Origin: Levilactobacillus fuyuanensis
Lineage (GTDB): Bacteria > Bacillota > Bacilli > Lactobacillales > Lactobacillaceae
Assembly (NCBI RefSeq): GCF_003946395.1
Contig: NZ_RHNZ01000018.1
Span: forward strand, 1 to 63,134
Length of the DNA stretch: 63,134 nucleotides
Reading direction: 5' to 3'
This document shows, in pieces, positions 62,275 through 63,134 of the stretch. Under the pieces are notes generated by a model. That model saw only the letters and a program-made list of their open reading frames with translations, ran no database searches and was not told the origin of the DNA. Each line of letters starts with the position of its first letter. The stretch's first letter is position 1. Position numbers and translations under genes: made by a program.

Positions 62275-62667
62275 ATGACAACTAAATACACGTACCTGAA
62301 CAAGCGCCTGCCTGCTACCGACCAATCCGTCAGCGGCACTCTCTCTGACCAGAACGTCACGCCCGACATGACCCCACCAAAGTCACACAAGGATAACGTG
62401 GTTCCCTTTCCACTGGACGTGACTAAGTTCGAGTTGGACCCCGGTACCGCTCCAGCCGTGTTTTACGACATCCAGGAAGGGCATGCCTACACGGACCCAG
62501 CTCAGATGCACGACAAGAACTTCGACTTCGTTCGCGACGTGGTGAGTAAGCTGGACCCCGATAGCCAAGACAACGGCTTTCTCCTGGCGGGTGGCGTGCT
62601 GATCAACCTGGACACCGGTGGCTGCATGTATCCGCAATCCGTGGCCCATATGCGCGGTGACGCTTAG
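62275..62667 (+). CDS. Hypothetical protein, 130 aa
   Basis: I do not recognise this soluble, acidic protein. The N-terminal 40 residues are Pro/Thr-rich and probably disordered (MTTKYTYLNKRLPATDQSVS). The rest is compact, with PAVFYDIQEGHAYTDPAQMH and GFLLAGGVLINLDTGGCMYP. AAAAAGGAG lies 6 bases before the ATG. No signal peptide. A terminator lies about 200 bases downstream. Confidence 0.55.
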   Translation: MTTKYTYLNKRLPATDQSVSGTLSDQNVTPDMTPPKSHKDNVVPFPLDVTKFELDPGTAPAVFYDIQEGHAYTDPAQMHDKNFDFVRDVVSKLDPDSQDNGFLLAGGVLINLDTGGCMYPQSVAHMRGDA

Positions 62668-62869
62668 TCGGTCTGGTACGGTTATGCTAGTTGGTTTCAA
62701 TCCTTGATGTGTTGTCGTCTGGTGTAGCAAGAAGAGTGACGTTTCAGTTACGTGTCGTTTAGATCAAAATGTTTTGCTTTCTTCCTATGTATAGGCATTG
62801 ATTAATATTAAGATAATTCTAGCCGGATTGAGTAGTCAGGCTGGACGCTAGATTCACTTAGACCATACA

Positions 62870-62914
62870 AGCCGCACACACTACCTGTAGAGATAGCGTG
62901 TGCGGCTTTGTCTT
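62870..62914 (+). terminator. Hairpin terminator near the window end
   Basis: AGCCGCACAC (62870-62879) pairs exactly with GTGTGCGGCT (62898-62907), followed by TTGTCTTTG. The remaining sequence to 63134 shows no gene. Confidence 0.65.
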
Positions 62915-63134
62915 TGTATGATTACAATAGCACCTAACCACAATCTATTCTTCTAATATTCTCCGCCTGATGCCGTTCAATTGTACTGTGATGTCACTAG
63001 CCTTATACGTTTCTGTCATTCAGCTCATCACTGAGATAGATTGTTATTTTCCAGAAAGAGTGTTTAAATAATTATGTGTAAATAGAAAAATAAGCAATTG
63101 AAAAGGGAAAGCCTCTCCCTTATGATAGTTAGCA

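Overview
The window is Gram-positive, mid-GC DNA from a lactobacillus, most likely Levilactobacillus (Lactobacillus brevis group). The evidence is five genes whose signal peptides and N-terminal wall-binding regions closely resemble L. brevis S-layer proteins, together with a CBS-less IMP dehydrogenase and the Lactobacillales-type rsmG-noc-parA-parB-DUF951-ychF-DUF1129 block. This assignment comes from recognising families, not from a database search. No tRNA, rRNA, CRISPR array or prophage was seen.

Layout. 0-3 kb: a DUF2568 membrane gene, the N-terminal stub of an ABC ATPase cut by an ISL3-family element whose transposase is frameshifted at an A9 run, and two small genes. 3-9.2 kb: phosphoglycerate mutase, an AI-2E-family membrane protein, a ROK repressor with palindromic operators, a membrane-anchored TPR protein and cyclopropane fatty acid synthase. 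10-23 kb: azlCD, a GNAT acetyltransferase, a large YhgE/Pip protein, a two-component system followed by a D,D-carboxypeptidase, a RelBE-like toxin-antitoxin pair, guaB and a polytopic membrane glycosyltransferase-like protein. 23-31 kb: the chromosome-partitioning block, implying proximity to oriC, and a metallophosphoesterase. 31-37 kb: a nucleoside/purine island (nucleoside hydrolase, NCS2 permease, NupC, and a shortened phosphopentomutase-like protein that has lost active-site residues). 37-43 kb: a 1.3-kb decayed non-coding stretch, an NAD(P)-binding protein, a roughly 190-nt structured RNA gene with its own promoter and terminator, a MarR regulator and a possible ComK-like protein.

43-62 kb is an accessory surface island: five S-layer paralogues in two subgroups, one inverted relative to the rest. 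Between them lie an HTH regulator, an overlapping AAA-ATPase plus PD-(D/E)XK-like gene pair (candidate defence module), a secreted tyrosine phosphatase, a Panacea-type antitoxin with an unknown partner (candidate toxin-antitoxin pair), a truncated HTH gene and a YfhO-family protein. A small structured RNA follows at 61.9 kb.

The most unusual signal is in the gaps between genes. Family 1 is a roughly 100-190 bp multi-hairpin repeat in six places. In four copies one helix changes sequence on both sides while the 12-nt loop, close to CCAAAGNNCGGT, is kept; a fifth copy keeps the loop start with poorer pairing. Family 2 is a 111-bp nested-palindrome element in two places, each ending eight bases beyond a stop codon. 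Neither is a family I recognise; both look like structured, dispersed, probably non-autonomous elements.
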